A stretch of DNA of 64,000 nt from XYA12-FULL-58-9 sp001798605. Lineage in GTDB: Bacteria; Myxococcota; XYA12-FULL-58-9. Position 1 is the stretch's first letter, and each line of letters opens with the position of its first letter. Where the stretch lies: NCBI GenBank assembly GCA_036736205.1, contig DAINMX010000002.1, positions 1 through 64,000 of the forward strand, given 5' to 3'. Positions 27,348-35,483 of this stretch are shown piece after piece. The position numbers and the translations under genes were made by a program. The notes under the pieces are model-generated. The model searched no databases. It was given only the letters and a program-made list of their open reading frames with translations, and had not been told where the DNA came from.

Positions 27348-27686
27348 TCACTTCTGGGGAACGGCCATCAGTTTTAACTTCCGTTCTTCCAAGGCAGCGA
27401 TCTGCGACTTGAGGCACTTCAACTCGCGATTGATCTTGGTCAGCTCTGCCTTCGTTTGCCTCTGTTGCAGGTAGTCGGCCCCGTGCTTGGCGTGGACCAG
27501 CGCCTCAACCTCCCGCCGCAGCAATCGCAGCCATGGATTCCCGTAGATTGAGTGCTCCCGGTATCGTAGCTTGCCGGCCCGGATTGCTTCGACGATCTCG
27601 TCTTGCGTCAGCCCAAACTCCTTGCGCGCCGTCTTGTCGCTGAGAGTGGCACCCTTGCAGTTCCAATCGGTTTCCACGTCGTTCAT
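27348..27686 (-). CDS. Hypothetical protein with HTH-like N-terminus and coiled-coil C-terminus
   Basis: 112 residues, not recognised. The N-terminal half (SDKTARKEFGLTQDEIVEAI, AGKLRYREHSIYGNPWLRLL) has the look of an excisionase- or MerR-like winged helix that reads a site and a residue of DNA backbone contact, followed by RREVEALV. The C-terminal 45 residues are a charged coiled coil (KAELTKINRELKCLKSQIAA). No catalytic motif. It sits in the accessory island 97 nt downstream of the SEC-C genes. ATG 27684-27686 has a weak AGGA upstream. Confidence 0.6.
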   Translation of the reverse strand: MNDVETDWNCKGATLSDKTARKEFGLTQDEIVEAIRAGKLRYREHSIYGNPWLRLLRREVEALVHAKHGADYLQQRQTKAELTKINRELKCLKSQIAALEERKLKLMAVPQK

Positions 27687-27783
27687 TGGTTCGATCCTGT
27701 GCAGGTCAGCATCCCGAGAGGATCAGGTTGAAGCCCAACGCGATCTCCTTGCCCTCCTCGGGGTTCAAGGTAGTCCTCGTATC

Positions 27784-28911
27784 TCATGGCTGCTCCGCGG
27801 TTACGCCGACCTGGCCACCGCCCCCTTCAAGGCCCGTCATGGCTGCCTCGAGCTCGGCCACGAGCCGCGGATCACCCGTGAATCCACCGATACCTTTGGG
27901 CAGCTGCTTGACCCGTTTGGAGTAGCCCTTCTTGAACGACACTCCTTCGCCGTTGTCCATCAGCCCCAGCTCGACCAGAAAATCAATGAAGCATGGAAAG
28001 CCCAGGCCGGCCGCTGCGGCGCGATAGGGCCCTGGGCAAAACATGTCGAGCTGCCCGGCCAGAAAACGGTCAGCACTCTCGGGTGAGATCAATGCGGCAA
28101 AAGGCGACGGACCCTGGTTGTCTAACGAGTCTTGCCGATGCTTGCGAGCTTTGGGCCCTCCTGCCTTGTTCTTCTCATCGTGGCGATCACACACGAAGAG
28201 ACAAAGCTCGAACCGCGCCAATTCTGCGCGCAATCGTGGCCAAGAGCGACGTTCCCAGAGCCACATCGAGAACTGCACGGTCAGCAGGAAGACTCGTTGT
28301 ACCCATTTCGCCACGTCACCGCCAATCACGAACTCGTGGCGCTTCCATATAGGTTGCAGTCGGCCGGTGCGGATCTCGATGTAGTCCTGCCACCAGGGGA
28401 AACCGTCTCTGAGCCTGTAGGCTTTGGTCGCAGCCAAGAACGCGGCATCGTCCTGCGCCAAGCTCGGGTTTCCTTTCACGTGTTTTTCGATCTCCAACCC
28501 GAGCGCAATGTCGGCAAGCTCCGCCTTGCCGTAGGGCATGATGTTGTTGTCCTTCTTGATGGCCGGCCACGCAGCGTTGATGGCGTCGACGAGCTCGTCC
28601 AGGTGATCGTAGAACATGACCCGATGCACGATGCGGAAGAACTCGTCGATGCCTTTGGCCGCGCTTTTTGCGAGCGCCATGAGCGGAGCTCGGAGCTCAG
28701 TCCCGGTCAGGAGAGCATTTTCGACCCGCCACGAGTCAAACCAATGGGCCTCGGCTTGGAACGCATCCGGATGGCGCTGCTCGACCAGATCAATCACAGC
28801 GCCGAAATCCGACACGCGGCCATAGTGTTGCAGCGAGCACAGACTCTCGACGAGATCGAATGCGACACCGCCGTCGAGTTCGGGCTCCGACTCAATCGCA
28901 CCTTTCGCCAA
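27784..28911 (-). CDS. C-terminal portion of a frameshifted SEC-C motif protein
   Basis: 375 residues if counted from TTG 28911, but the frame stays open and protein-like up to 29040 (residues such as KKDPEGERWESFWKRY precede that TTG). No start codon or ribosome site is evident at 28911. The continuous protein most likely began at 29171 in another frame with a SEC-C zinc motif (next entry), making one gene of about 460 codons broken by a single frameshift near 29040. The body is helical with Trp-rich segments (DGFPWWQDYIEIRTG, WLWERRSWPRL) and a Cys/His cluster (LCLFVCDRHDEKN). Its function is unknown. Sequencing error is an alternative to true decay. Confidence 0.6.
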   Translation of the reverse strand: MAKGAIESEPELDGGVAFDLVESLCSLQHYGRVSDFGAVIDLVEQRHPDAFQAEAHWFDSWRVENALLTGTELRAPLMALAKSAAKGIDEFFRIVHRVMFYDHLDELVDAINAAWPAIKKDNNIMPYGKAELADIALGLEIEKHVKGNPSLAQDDAAFLAATKAYRLRDGFPWWQDYIEIRTGRLQPIWKRHEFVIGGDVAKWVQRVFLLTVQFSMWLWERRSWPRLRAELARFELCLFVCDRHDEKNKAGGPKARKHRQDSLDNQGPSPFAALISPESADRFLAGQLDMFCPGPYRAAAAGLGFPCFIDFLVELGLMDNGEGVSFKKGYSKRVKQLPKGIGGFTGDPRLVAELEAAMTGLEGGGGQVGVTAEQP

Positions 28912-29171
28912 CCACAGCTTCTCATCCAGTGAGGCCTTCTCGTAGCGCTTCCAGAAGGATTCCCAACGCTCGCCTTCGGGATCCTTCTTGGGACGTTCGA
29001 CCTTCGCCTTAATAGCCTCGTGTGATCCGTCAAAGTTGGCTCATCGAAGCTTGGTTCCAATTGTCGGTGTGACGCCCGCGCTGCATCAGCCGCGGCATCC
29101 TTGGTCCAGCAGCACTTCTTGTATTTCTTTCCGGAGTTACACGGACACGGCTCATTCCGCCCAATTTTCAT
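28794..29171 (-). pseudogene. N-terminal SEC-C piece of the frameshifted gene
   Basis: ATG 29171 has GGAGTG 8 nt upstream and overlaps the stop of the preceding gene by ATGA. It encodes MKIGRNEPCPCNSGKKYKKC, a perfect SEC-C zinc-binding motif, followed by a polar linker. After about residue 45 the sequence turns into Arg/Ser-rich nonsense up to the stop at 28794, while good coding continues in the neighbouring frame from 29040. The two pieces therefore belong to one gene running 29171 to 27784. Confidence 0.6.
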
Positions 29172-30151
29172 TTGCCCACTCCGCTTTGGTGGTCTGATGC
29201 CCAATGGCACTTCTTGTATTTCTTGCCGCTGCCGCACCAGCAGCGCTCATTGCGCCCGAGCCTTCTCGAGGGCACGCCATACCCTCGGTTCGGACTGAGA
29301 CTGGGTGACGCCGTCGAAAGCAACGGCATGGAGCTACGCATGTCCACCACAGGTGTGCCGCGACCTTTTGGGGCGTCGAGTTTTGGTGGCTGGGTTGGGT
29401 TGGGCGCTACTCGTCGTTGTCTGAGGCTATCGAAGTATTCATGCAGAACGTGTCGATAGCGCCCGGCAAGCTCCAGCGCTTGTCCGTACTTCTGCTGATG
29501 GCTCGGGGTCAGTCTCCCGCCCAGCTTCTGAATGGCGGCCTGCATCTCAATGACCGCGTGGTTGGCAAATGGGCTGCCGTTGTCCACGATTTCGAAAGCA
29601 TCAAGCCGACGCGCAAGACATTCGAGCCCGCGGGGATCGCCGTAGTCCGCGAGCCAACCGGCGGCCCTGTCCGGGTTCTTCTCCAGCTCCCTCAGCAAGA
29701 TTTGAAAAAGTCCTTCGTCACGAACCCCGAGACATGGCAGGACGGCACAAAGGCTATGTCGAAGCTCGTCATCATCGGTGGCCTGGTACGCGAGGAGCGC
29801 CGGTTCAAAGGCCACCTGGCCCATGCGTTTCATGGCTTCAATGGTTCGGTCGTGAATCCAGGAAATGCCCTCCGTCCTCTTCAAGATCTCCAGCATTGGA
29901 GCGACGGCATCGGCAGCTTGAAGATCGGCAAGAAGCCCAACCGCGTGGACTTTGGCGGTACCTGCGTCAACGTCATCTATTCGCGACGATGGCGCCTCCT
30001 TCAGAAGCGCCAACAAAGGTTGGGCCACCGCCTGCCCATGACTGAGGATGCGTTTGCGCGTCTCTTCGGGGAGTCTGTCGCCAGACCGAGCCAGTATCTC
30101 ATGGAGCGATTGAACGGAAAATGGGGGCGTGGTCACGGTGGTTTCCCTCAA
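29168..30151 (-). CDS. HEAT-like repeat protein with C-terminal SEC-C zinc motif
   Basis: 327 residues. Residues 10-240 are helical and resemble HEAT/armadillo-type repeats (VHAVGLLADLQAADAVAPML, LRHSLCAVLPCLGVRDEGLF). A Pro/Ser-rich linker follows, and the last 30 residues hold a SEC-C motif, GRNERCWCGSGKKYKKCH, as at the end of SecA. SEC-C motifs bind zinc and often mediate protein or ribosome contacts. The start is uncertain: TTG 30151 overlaps the upstream stop as TTGA, and a GTG lies 15 nt further in. Its stop overlaps the next SEC-C gene by ATGA, so the two SEC-C genes form a coupled pair. Confidence 0.7.
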   Translation of the reverse strand: MRETTVTTPPFSVQSLHEILARSGDRLPEETRKRILSHGQAVAQPLLALLKEAPSSRIDDVDAGTAKVHAVGLLADLQAADAVAPMLEILKRTEGISWIHDRTIEAMKRMGQVAFEPALLAYQATDDDELRHSLCAVLPCLGVRDEGLFQILLRELEKNPDRAAGWLADYGDPRGLECLARRLDAFEIVDNGSPFANHAVIEMQAAIQKLGGRLTPSHQQKYGQALELAGRYRHVLHEYFDSLRQRRVAPNPTQPPKLDAPKGRGTPVVDMRSSMPLLSTASPSLSPNRGYGVPSRRLGRNERCWCGSGKKYKKCHWASDHQSGVGK

Positions 30152-30432
30152 TTCAACCCCAACGCCATAGCCGCCGCCTTGACCTCACCGTAAAAGATCG
30201 GGTCCACGTACTCCATGACGTCGGCATTCACGTCCAAGAAGTTCCGCTTGTTCTCGATGGAGATGAGCGCCCGCTTGGTGCCCGGGCTGTAGGTGACATG
30301 AACACCATGGCTCCACCGGCCCCGGAGTTTACATTTATGTTTTGTATCATACATTCCGTCCAGCACGGCCCCGCAACTCTCTTCCAGCCAGCGCGTATGG
30401 GTCTCAGGTCCAAGTAGTGACTGTTCACCCAT
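30148..30432 (-). CDS. Hypothetical protein, probably the C-terminal part of a broken SH3-domain gene
   Basis: 94 residues, unrecognised: GRWSHGVHVTYSPGTKRALI, then ENKRNFLDVNADVMEYVDPI and a helical end (GEVKAAAMALGLN). Codon use looks genuine. The start MGEQSLL overlaps, in another frame, the end of an SH3-like segment (next entry), so this reading frame may be the downstream half of a gene split by a frameshift near 30420. There is no convincing ribosome binding site. The stop overlaps the TTG start of the HEAT/SEC-C gene. Confidence 0.5.
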   Translation of the reverse strand: MGEQSLLGPETHTRWLEESCGAVLDGMYDTKHKCKLRGRWSHGVHVTYSPGTKRALISIENKRNFLDVNADVMEYVDPIFYGEVKAAAMALGLN

Positions 30433-30546
30433 CCCGACTTTCCATCAATGGTGTAAACTTTCCACCAGGAATACTGGCCAACCCATTGGCGCTCACCGCG
30501 ATGTTCGACACAAACCGCATTTCGCGGCAGAGTCGACAAGCGCGCA
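30425..30546 (-). pseudogene. Truncated bacterial SH3-domain remnant
   Basis: In the frame ending beyond 30425 the minus strand encodes WWKVYTIDGKSGWVNSHYLD, the last strands of a YgiM/SH3_3-type domain (W-x-K-V ... G-W-V-x-x-x-Y-L). The preceding strands and any signal peptide are missing; instead the sequence runs directly into a copied piece of the neighbouring gene's 3' end. It therefore looks like a deletion or rearrangement scar. Confidence 0.5.
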
Positions 30547-30578
30547 CAGATACCGCGTGATCTCTTGGGCCGGCAAGC
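30547..30578. repeat. 32-bp duplicated segment, outer copy
   Basis: Exact copy of 30609-30640, 62 nt away. It reproduces the coding sequence for the last residues (LPAQEITRYLRA) of the zinc-ribbon membrane protein, so it is a partial duplication of that gene's 3' end. Beyond the 32 bp the similarity fades. Confidence 0.8.
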
Positions 30579-30584
30579 ATCTCA

Positions 30585-31223
30585 CTACTGTCCGGTCCTG
30601 AGCGCGCGCAGATACCGCGTGATCTCTTGGGCCGGCAAGCCAGTGTCACTTTGCAGGACTTCTACAACGGTATTCTCGTCCTTGGAGGCTAGCATGTTCA
30701 GGACATAGTCACGCCGTTTGTCCAGAAGATGGTTCGCGAAACGCCGCGGGCTCCCGGACAACAATCCACGCAGCAAAAAGGCGAGATTGTTGAGGATGAA
30801 CCCGGGTGTGATGAAAAGAGAGATGAGCCCCCACCAACCAAGGCAAAGGGTGTGCCGAGTCATTTTCACGAAGGCTTTGGCGCTACAGGATCGGCAGGAG
30901 AATACCGACAGCTCGCGCATGAGCATGACTACGACAAGCCCAGTGAGTTGGAGGTAACGCACGGGCGCGGTGGGCTTCGACGCACCACATATTGGGCATT
31001 GCGATGGCGGGATGGCCTCACGACCCTTGAACGGGCGGATGACGCGCACCGCGATTGCAATGATCGCAATCAGCCCTGTAAACGGGAAGAACAGCCAAAG
31101 AATGTCGCGGTGCTCCGGGACTGCAATGAAGCCGGCAATCCAGGCTCCAAGGACACCATACGAGAGCGTTGTCCCAGCAAGCCCGGCGGGTTGGTTGAAG
31201 TGGTCTTTGATGGGGTTTGACAT
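30585..31223 (-). CDS. Zinc-ribbon membrane protein of unknown function
   Basis: 212 residues from ATG 31223, with GGAGG 9 nt upstream. Two hydrophobic helices (about 18-38 and 44-64) are followed by a cytoplasmic loop with CPICGASKPTAPV, a third helix (LTGLVVVMLMREL), a second Cys pair (SCRSCSAKAF) and a fourth helix region (LGWWGLISLFITPGFILNNL). CPxC plus CxxC could form a zinc site. The C-terminal 60 residues are helical (KRRDYVLNMLASKDENTVVE, LPAQEITRYLRAL), like a small winged-helix or HEAT-like unit. Not recognised. Confidence 0.7.
   Translation of the reverse strand: MSNPIKDHFNQPAGLAGTTLSYGVLGAWIAGFIAVPEHRDILWLFFPFTGLIAIIAIAVRVIRPFKGREAIPPSQCPICGASKPTAPVRYLQLTGLVVVMLMRELSVFSCRSCSAKAFVKMTRHTLCLGWWGLISLFITPGFILNNLAFLLRGLLSGSPRRFANHLLDKRRDYVLNMLASKDENTVVEVLQSDTGLPAQEITRYLRALRTGQ
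30609..30640. repeat. 32-bp duplicated segment, copy inside the membrane-protein gene
   Basis: Lies in the 3' end of the gene at 30585-31223 and is the likely parent of the copy at 30547-30578. Confidence 0.8.
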
Positions 31224-31283
31224 GCAGCTATCGCCTCCATGGCTCCATGGCTCCATGCATCGCAACTGGATCCATTTGCCGTC

Positions 31284-31772
31284 CTACTTCCGAAGCTCAT
31301 CCCGAAGTGCCAGGAGCACCGGCACAAGAAGTTGATCCTTGGCGCGTCCAGTCCCTGACTTGATCTCGATCAGGGTATCGAGGTCGAGCACCCGGAGGCG
31401 CATGGAACCATCTTCAAAGACGGTGGTATGCGGCGCGAGTTCATCGAAACCACGGCCATCATGGAGCCGGCAGAGCGGATCAATGGGTCCGAGGACAGTT
31501 GAAAGGTTGAGCTGGCCCCCGCCGGCAAGATGGTCCTTTGCCGGGCGCAGCCGCCGCTCTCCAGGCTCACGAAAATAGGCGTCGAGCCGTTCCAGCACTG
31601 CAAGCAACCGGTCAATGTTCTCTGGCGTACGCCGGTGAACGATATCAAGATCTTGTGTAGCCGTAGGTGCGCCGTGCAATATGGCAGCAGCCCCGCCTAC
31701 GACGATGAACTCCACGCCCGCATCCACAAGAGAGTGGAGAAGGGTGTCGAGATCTGCCTCACTCGGGTGCAT
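31284..31772 (-). CDS. Nucleotidyltransferase-fold protein (AbiEii/MNT-like)
   Basis: 162 residues. The N-terminal part has the minimal nucleotidyltransferase pattern: FIVVGGAAAILHG, then TATQDLDIVHRRTPENIDRL, i.e. GG followed by D-x-D. The C-terminal LDLDTLIEIKSGTGRAKD is also typical of this family of stand-alone NTases found in toxin-antitoxin-like pairs (AbiEii, MNT/HEPN). It is preceded by, and overlaps by 14 nt, a small gene that probably encodes its partner. Whether it acts as a toxin, an antitoxin or a nucleotide-adding enzyme cannot be decided from sequence. Confidence 0.75.
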   Translation of the reverse strand: MHPSEADLDTLLHSLVDAGVEFIVVGGAAAILHGAPTATQDLDIVHRRTPENIDRLLAVLERLDAYFREPGERRLRPAKDHLAGGGQLNLSTVLGPIDPLCRLHDGRGFDELAPHTTVFEDGSMRLRVLDLDTLIEIKSGTGRAKDQLLVPVLLALRDELRK

Positions 31773-32001
31773 GACGATGGAACTTGCTCAAGGCCTTTTG
31801 TGCGCGCGTTGCGACTCGCAAGCGCTCCCGCGGCGATCGCCGAAGACTAAGCTGCAGCAGCGTACGATCAACCTCGGACGCAGCTCTCCTGAACTGCTCC
31901 AGGCTCGCCGATTGGGGTTGTGCGGGTTTTGGCGGAGGATGATCCATCTGACTACGATATCGTAACACGCCGATGAAAGGGAAGTGTTCGTTCCACGTCA
32001 T
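31759..32001 (-). CDS. Small helical partner protein of the nucleotidyltransferase
   Basis: 80 residues if started at ATG 32001, where GAGGAG sits about 9 nt upstream; ATG 31947 is another option without a ribosome site. The C-terminal half (DRTLLQLSLRRSPRERLRVA, then ALSKFHR) matches the short proteins commonly encoded just before AbiEii-like nucleotidyltransferases (pattern DRTLL-x-x-x-L-x-x-x-P-x-x-R-L). The same frame stays open and protein-like for about 25 codons upstream of 32001 (ETNLAIIASEEESVVYVDNE) but without a start codon, so the 5' end may be truncated or fused from another gene. Confidence 0.55.
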   Translation of the reverse strand: MTWNEHFPFIGVLRYRSQMDHPPPKPAQPQSASLEQFRRAASEVDRTLLQLSLRRSPRERLRVATRAQKALSKFHRHAPE

Positions 32002-32120
32002 CCCGCGGATCTCCTCGTTGTCGACGTAGACAACGGACTCTTCTTCGCTGGCGATAATCGCCAGGTTAGTCTCGACTTCATGGCAACATGAACTTAAAGA
32101 TGTGCTAGGCTGAGTGGGTC

Positions 32121-32822
32121 ATGGATGAGTTGTCCGCCGCATTGTTGCTGACCGCTGTCGGGGTTGCCGTCACCCATACGCTTCTGGGGCCTGATCACTA
32201 CCTCCCATTTATCATGTTGGCCCGAGCCAGGCACTGGAGTTGGGCCAGGACGCTCCTCGTGACCGCTGCATGTGGTCTAGGACACGTGCTCGCTTCTGTT
32301 GCCCTCGGAGGCGTCGGTCTCGCCATCGGCGCGGGCATTGGCAGCATCGAAGCGACAGAGCTCGGACGCGGGGACTGGGCCGCATGGCTGCTCATCGCCT
32401 TTGGCGTCGCCTACGGCGTTTGGGGTGTTCGACGCGCCCTGAAAGAACGCGGTCTCGAACCCCACCCCCATGGGGGACACGTCCACGTACACACCCACGG
32501 CGCGGCCACACATCAACATGGCGAGGAACTGCCGGGCTCGAGCGTGACCTTCTGGACACTGATGATCGCTTTCGTCCTTGGGCCTTGCGAACCGCTCATC
32601 CCCCTGTTCTTGGTGCCGGCGAGTCGCGGACGCTGGGACGTGGCCATCGTCACGGCGGTCGTCTTCTCCGTGGTCACCATCGCCACCATGCTCGCGGCCA
32701 CCGCTTTTGCCCTAGCCGGTCTCAAGAAACTCCCCCTCGGACCACTCGAGCGCTGGGCACACACCATGGCAGGCGGCGTGGTTGCCGCGAGTGGTCTGGC
32801 TATCATCACCTTGGGTTTGTGA
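32121..32822 (+). CDS. NicO/UreH-type membrane protein, probable Ni/Co transporter
   Basis: 233 residues with six hydrophobic segments. The first helix contains THTLLGPDHYLPF, the H-x(4)-D-H metal signature of the NicO/RcnA/UreH superfamily. A His-rich cytoplasmic loop of about residues 113-135 (HPHGGHVHVHTHGAATHQHG) separates the two halves; the second half has LGPCEPLIPLF, a second family motif. Such proteins move Ni or Co ions across the inner membrane or serve urease maturation. No urease or hydrogenase gene is nearby. ATG 32121 lies close to the divergent nucleotidyltransferase pair. Confidence 0.8.
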   Translation: MDELSAALLLTAVGVAVTHTLLGPDHYLPFIMLARARHWSWARTLLVTAACGLGHVLASVALGGVGLAIGAGIGSIEATELGRGDWAAWLLIAFGVAYGVWGVRRALKERGLEPHPHGGHVHVHTHGAATHQHGEELPGSSVTFWTLMIAFVLGPCEPLIPLFLVPASRGRWDVAIVTAVVFSVVTIATMLAATAFALAGLKKLPLGPLERWAHTMAGGVVAASGLAIITLGL

Positions 32823-32837
32823 GCCAATCGAAACCAG

Positions 32838-33686
32838 TCAACGGCGAGAGAGCAGTCTGACCTCGATGATCGTCTCGCCAGCGCCGATGAAATCGCCGCT
32901 CTTGATAACGGCACGTCTGACTCTCTGTTGGTTGAGCACAGTGCCATTGACGCCGCCAAGATCAACCAATTCAATGGCGTCGCCAGCATCAACGAGAATG
33001 AAATGGCGACGGGACATCCGCATGTCACCAGGAATCGACACCTCGACGTTTTCCCCACGGCCAAAATCGATGGACTTGCCAGCCTTAAGCCAATGCCTTT
33101 GTCCCTTTGCAGGACCGCTAACCACGATAAGCTCGGCCGCGGCCACTTCACTGGTCGATTCTCGCCCGGGAGCGTCACCAACCCAGGTTGCAGCTTCACC
33201 GCCTGGCATTGCCGCTGCGGACATGGGCGAGTGCGGGACCTTGTAATGCTGCTCGATAGCCTGACGCACCTGGGTCGCAGTGCTCACCAACGGCCGCACC
33301 ACCATACCCGTTTTGAACTGCAGATTGTCGATGAGTTGAATGTTGGTGGGATCAGCCATGGCAAGAACCAATCGGCGACGATGCCCCTCGCGCTCCAGAC
33401 GCACTGGTATCATCAAGCTCGCAAACGCCTCCGAGACGCTGACGGTGCGCAGTGCCTCCTGTGTGGGCGTCGTGTGAATCAGATCAATCGCCGGCAGATG
33501 CAGTGCCCTTGACAGGACATCCAGAATCACATCCTCGGTGGTCAAACCGAGCTGCAGAATCACTTCACCTAGCTTGGGACGGCGGACCGCGTGGCGCTGA
33601 TGTTCCAGCGCTGCCTCGATCTGTTTGCGGGAGAGAACTCCCGCCTGCACCAACAGCTCTCCCAACCGAGCTCGCATCTCAACCAC
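32838..33686 (-). CDS. MshEN (GspE N-terminal) plus FHA domain protein
   Basis: 282 residues. Residues 5-155 match the N-terminal domain of type II secretion/type IV pilus ATPases (GspE/PilB, MshEN): RLGELLVQAGVLSRKQIEAA, LGEVILQLGLTTEDVILDVL, then RRRLVLAMADPTNIQLIDNL. MshEN domains can bind c-di-GMP. Residues 195-275 form an FHA phosphothreonine-binding domain with FGRGE, MSRRHFIL and NGTVLNQ. There is no ATPase domain. The combination suggests an adaptor joining a nucleotide second messenger to Ser/Thr kinase signalling. This is inference from domains; no kinase is adjacent. Confidence 0.85.
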   Translation of the reverse strand: MVEMRARLGELLVQAGVLSRKQIEAALEHQRHAVRRPKLGEVILQLGLTTEDVILDVLSRALHLPAIDLIHTTPTQEALRTVSVSEAFASLMIPVRLEREGHRRRLVLAMADPTNIQLIDNLQFKTGMVVRPLVSTATQVRQAIEQHYKVPHSPMSAAAMPGGEAATWVGDAPGRESTSEVAAAELIVVSGPAKGQRHWLKAGKSIDFGRGENVEVSIPGDMRMSRRHFILVDAGDAIELVDLGGVNGTVLNQQRVRRAVIKSGDFIGAGETIIEVRLLSRR

Positions 33687-33790
33687 ACCTCACAATGCAA
33701 CCCTGCACGGGGATGCTATCCGCATTCGCGCAAGAATCGAAGCTTTCGATGATTTCATTTCGACGAAGTTCGCTGTGAAAATCAGAATGC

Positions 33791-35416
33791 TCAGGCGAGG
33801 ATCTCCTGGTGCTCGCCAAACACCTCACGCAGCGTGTTTGAGACCTCACCCACCGTCGCCATGGCCCGGACCGCGTCGAGGATCTTGGGCATGAGGTTGT
33901 CGCCCCCGCGTGCAGCTTTGGACAGAACACGCAAAGCATTATCGCAGGCAGTTTGGTCGCGACCGCTGCGGACGGCGGTGAGTCGCGCCTTCTGGATCGC
34001 CTCGGTTTCCGGGTTGGGACGCAACAGATCAGCAGGCGGGGCCGCCTTGCCGACAAAATCATTGACGCCGACGACAACCTGCTCACGGCTCTCTATCGCC
34101 AGCTGCGCACGGTAAGACGCGTCCTGGATTTGCCGTTGTGGGAAACCTTGCTCGATGGCGGCCACCATGCCGCCCATCTCGTCAATTCTACCAATCAGGG
34201 TTTGCGCCAATGTGTACAATTGGTCCGTCATGGCCTCGATCAGGTATGAGCCCCCCAACGGATCGGCAACGTCGGCAACGCCGGCCTCGTGGGCCAAGAT
34301 CTGCTGTGTTCGAAGGGCAATCGTCGCAGACTTCTCAGAGGGCAACGCGAGCGCCTCATCCATCGAGTTTGTGTGCAAGCTCTGGGTCCCACCAAGCACC
34401 GCCGCCAACGCTTGGATGGTGACCCGCACGATGTTGTTCTCCGGTTGTTGCGCGGTGAGCGTACTTCCCGCCGTCTGAGTATGAAAACGCAGCATCAACG
34501 ACCGTGGATCTTTGGCGCCAAAGCGGTCACGCATCAACGTCGCCCACAGCCTTCTCGCCGCCCGGAACTTCGAGACCTCCTCCATCAGATCGTTGTGGGC
34601 ATTGAAAAAAAACGCCAAGCGCGGCGCGAACTCATCGACAGCGAGTCCAGCATCGATCGCCGCCTGCACATAGGCCATGCCGTCTGCCAAGGTGAAGGCG
34701 ATCTCCTGCGCCGCTGTCGAGCCGGCTTCGCGAATGTGATAACCCGAAATCGAAATGGTGTTCCACTTGGGTACCTCACTCTTGCAGAAGGCAAAGATGT
34801 CGGTGACCAAACGCATCGACGGCCGCGGTGGAAAAATGTAGGTGCCGCGGGCAATGTACTCTTTGAGGATGTCGTTCTGAATGGTGCCGCGCAGCTTGCC
34901 AAAGGGAACCCCCTGGCGCTCAGCCACGGCCAGAACCATGCAGAGCAGAGTGCTCGCCGTCGAGTTGATCGTCATCGACACCGAAACATCGTCGAGAGGA
35001 ATACCGGTGAGCAACACCTCCATGTCTGCGAGACTGTCGATCGCCACCCCGACCTTGCCCACCTCACCGAGGGCGCGCGGAGAGTCCGAATCGTAGCCCA
35101 TCTGCGTCGGCAGATCGAACGCCACGGACAAACCTGTCTGGCCCTGCTCCAACAAATAACGATAGCGGCGATTCGACTCGGCCGCATCGCCAAAGCCTGC
35201 GTATTGCCGCATGGTCCACAGGCGGGAGCGGTACATCGTCGGATGCACCCCGCGTGTGTATGGGAACTGCCCGGGCAAATCGGAGTCGTCGACATCGGCG
35301 TAGACCGGATCGAGTTCGATGCCGCTGGTCGTACTGAACGGGGACCGGCGCTCCGCCTTTGCCGCCACCGCCGGACCATAGACTTCTTTGAGCCATTGTT
35401 CGTATGCGCGTGTCAT
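33791..35416 (-). CDS. Methylmalonyl-CoA mutase, large (catalytic) subunit
   Basis: 541 residues from ATG 35416 ([16 protein letters not shown], the usual family start). It covers the TIM-barrel catalytic domain and stops before any cobalamin-binding domain, so B12 must come from a separate small subunit not in this window. Substrate residues fit methylmalonyl-CoA rather than isobutyryl-CoA: Tyr in [17 protein letters not shown] and Arg in [20 protein letters not shown]. Other hallmarks are [17 protein letters not shown] and [17 protein letters not shown]. It interconverts methylmalonyl-CoA and succinyl-CoA, in propionate or odd-chain metabolism, which fits with etfBA here. Divergent from the next gene with 67 nt between starts. 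Confidence 0.93.
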   Translation of the reverse strand: MTRAYEQWLKEVYGPAVAAKAERRSPFSTTSGIELDPVYADVDDSDLPGQFPYTRGVHPTMYRSRLWTMRQYAGFGDAAESNRRYRYLLEQGQTGLSVAFDLPTQMGYDSDSPRALGEVGKVGVAIDSLADMEVLLTGIPLDDVSVSMTINSTASTLLCMVLAVAERQGVPFGKLRGTIQNDILKEYIARGTYIFPPRPSMRLVTDIFAFCKSEVPKWNTISISGYHIREAGSTAAQEIAFTLADGMAYVQAAIDAGLAVDEFAPRLAFFFNAHNDLMEEVSKFRAARRLWATLMRDRFGAKDPRSLMLRFHTQTAGSTLTAQQPENNIVRVTIQALAAVLGGTQSLHTNSMDEALALPSEKSATIALRTQQILAHEAGVADVADPLGGSYLIEAMTDQLYTLAQTLIGRIDEMGGMVAAIEQGFPQRQIQDASYRAQLAIESREQVVVGVNDFVGKAAPPADLLRPNPETEAIQKARLTAVRSGRDQTACDNALRVLSKAARGGDNLMPKILDAVRAMATVGEVSNTLREVFGEHQEILA

Positions 35417-35483
35417 GACCCGATCGTCTAGCACAAATTCGTATTGTGTCCCCCAGTTTGTGACGTATGGTGTTTGGAACCCG

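Noticed and set aside
30547..30640. Two 32-bp repeats separated by 30 bp, looking like a CRISPR unit
   Set aside because: Only two copies exist, one is coding sequence of the membrane protein, and no cas genes are near. A partial gene duplication explains it.
31229..31260. Short CCATGGCT tandem repeats before the zinc-ribbon membrane protein gene
   Set aside because: Only two to three units of 8-9 bp; no clear function, and too short to call a regulatory element.
34289..35431. 380-codon open frame on the plus strand
   Set aside because: Antisense to methylmalonyl-CoA mutase; the translation is Arg/His-rich and unlike any family.
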